The notes beneath the pieces are model-generated. The model was given only the letters and a program-made list of their open reading frames with translations. It made no database searches and was not told the DNA's origin. Of a stretch of DNA of 64,000 bases, positions 63,139 to 64,000 are shown piece by piece. How positions within the stretch are numbered: position 1 is the stretch's first letter; every line of letters starts with the position of its first letter. The translations under genes were made by a program, and so were the position numbers. The DNA lies in contig CALEYL010000072.1 of assembly GCA_937926205.1 (NCBI GenBank), positions 367,002 through 431,001 of the forward strand. Direction: 5' to 3'. Source of the stretch: an uncultured Saprospiraceae bacterium. Lineage in GTDB: Bacteria; Bacteroidota; Bacteroidia; Chitinophagales; Saprospiraceae.

Positions 63139-63870
63139 TTATTGTTTTGTGCGGTTCAGTATATCCTCGATGGTTTGTTGTACCGTTTGGCGATTGCCCT
63201 CGACAAGCGTATTGTCCAACATTGTTTTCCTGCGTTTGATTTGATTTTCAAATTCAAAGGTAGTGAGAAAAGAAAGATCCATCCTTGGGTCTTTTAGATT
63301 ATATCCTCGCTCGTGATTTTGATTCCTTGGAAAATTCTTATCGCGGAAAGGATTGTATATTTGATTTAAATGTTCCATCATTATTTTTTCAGTGTTCATG
63401 TAATCACCAACAATACCTTTCCATTTTACCAATAAAATTTTTAATTCCTCGTCAGAAATAACCTCAAATGAAGAGGTATTAATTAAAGCGTCAATACTCC
63501 CTTCTGAAGGCTCAAATGTCCACCACAGTCCACTTTTCCCAATATACAGACCTAAGGAATCTAAATTAACCATAGTCAGGTCAATCGGCATTAGATCAAT
63601 GAGCTTGTTACAATAATCAGCTGTTTCTTGATTATAGGCAGTAATTTGTTGCAACTGTACTTTATTGATTTCAAATTCTTTATGAATTTGGTTGAGAAAT
63701 TGATTTTCTCTTTGACGATCAAGCCTGTCTTTGTTCCAGTTATTTACTTGAAGTGCTAATAAAATACCTACCATTACTAAGAATATTTCACCAATGGCAT
63801 AAACGAGGTATTTTCTCAAGCTGCCCGAATCAAGCAGGCGGTGGCGGATAGTGCGGAAGAATTTTAGCAT
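63139..63870 (-). CDS. DUF6090-like membrane protein
   Basis: A 243-residue protein: a basic amphipathic N-terminus (MLKFFRTIRHRLLDSGSLRK), one membrane helix (about 24-47, YAIGEIFLVMVGILLALQVNNW) and a helical extracytoplasmic or cytosolic domain. This is the pattern of DUF6090 proteins, which occur in tandem families in Bacteroidota. Function unknown. The truncated paralogue follows after 21 bases on the same strand. First gene after site S10 in the reading direction. Confidence 0.78.
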   Translation of the reverse strand: MLKFFRTIRHRLLDSGSLRKYLVYAIGEIFLVMVGILLALQVNNWNKDRLDRQRENQFLNQIHKEFEINKVQLQQITAYNQETADYCNKLIDLMPIDLTMVNLDSLGLYIGKSGLWWTFEPSEGSIDALINTSSFEVISDEELKILLVKWKGIVGDYMNTEKIMMEHLNQIYNPFRDKNFPRNQNHERGYNLKDPRMDLSFLTTFEFENQIKRRKTMLDNTLVEGNRQTVQQTIEDILNRTKQ

Positions 63871-63893
63871 AGGTTTTTATTTTAATGACCACC

Positions 63894-63952
63894 AACGCCC
63901 CGCATACACGGCGTGATCAGCTTTTGCCGGGCATGACCGTTGATGCGTTGTT
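63894..63952 (-). other. attC-like palindromic site S10
   Basis: On the minus strand GAAC-AAC-GCATCAACGG ... CCGTGTATGC-GGGGC-GTTGGTGGTCATT. The arms pair with two mismatches. The unit to its right begins with the 53-bp repeat shared with 3755-3807. Confidence 0.68.
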
Positions 63953-64000
63953 CATTCCCATTAAGTTAAGCGCCTGATGTTTTGAAAAAGAAGACGAAAG
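63948..64000 (-). repeat. 53-bp dispersed repeat, right copy (cut by window end)
   Basis: Reverse complement of 3755-3807 with one mismatch. In both places the order in reading direction is repeat, palindromic site, then a gene start (63870 here, 3890 there). It runs off the window. Confidence 0.85.

Noticed and set aside
50832..63952. Calling the array a classical class 1-type integron
   Set aside because: No integrase gene, no attI-like site and no GTTRRRY/RYYYAAC cores in most sites. Only the structural logic agrees, so I use attC-like.

Overview
The window looks like a chromosome segment of a Bacteroidota bacterium, most likely of the Saprospiria/Chitinophagia type. Five large exported proteins end in a type IX secretion (Por) sorting domain, two of them carry SprB-type repeats, DUF2480 and DUF983 proteins are present, one promoter fits the Bacteroidota pattern (TTTG-N19-TAnnTTTG), and genes lack clear Shine-Dalgarno sequences. 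Gene names rest on reading motifs and remembered families; no database search was possible.

Layout. 0-2.8 kb: an HxlR regulator with a likely operator, then a TPR adenylate cyclase. 3-5.5 kb: an AT-rich accessory patch with a hypothetical gene, a start-less open frame and a PLP decarboxylase, bounded by two palindromic sites. 5.7-39.6 kb: ordinary chromosome with both strands used. It holds T9SS-exported proteins (two of them proteases), paaZ, citrate synthase, a glycosyltransferase and mannose-1-phosphate guanylyltransferase, a class III aminotransferase, a Crp/Fnr regulator, initiator tRNA, glgE, an aldo/keto reductase and an epimerase. 39.7-40.36 kb: a nest of small mobile elements, two inserted inside a third. 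42.2-50.6 kb: a putative biosynthetic locus with a 7TM adenylate cyclase, a protein resembling the N-terminal half of VioB/RebD, an unknown gene on the opposite strand, a LodA-like quinoprotein homologue and its LodB-like flavoprotein. 50.8-64 kb: an accessory region with every gene on the minus strand, including two NADAR genes, a TPR operon with twelve near-identical repeats, a GNAT enzyme, a carboxypeptidase-regulatory-domain protein and two DUF6090 proteins.

The most interesting structure is in the accessory parts. Genes or short operons there are separated by short imperfect palindromes that begin with AAC and end with GTT. The half-site at the start of a unit is complementary to the half-site at the end of the same unit, across the gene rather than across the palindrome. 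That is the arrangement expected of integron gene cassettes with attC sites, but the core is only GTT/AAC instead of GTTRRRY/RYYYAAC, and no integrase is visible. Eleven such sites are listed; two (3.8 and 40.7 kb) are clear sequence relatives and supply the stop codon of the preceding frame. The second notable item is the VioB-N/LodA/LodB locus, whose LodA-like protein appears to lack the cysteine needed for a cysteine tryptophylquinone cofactor.
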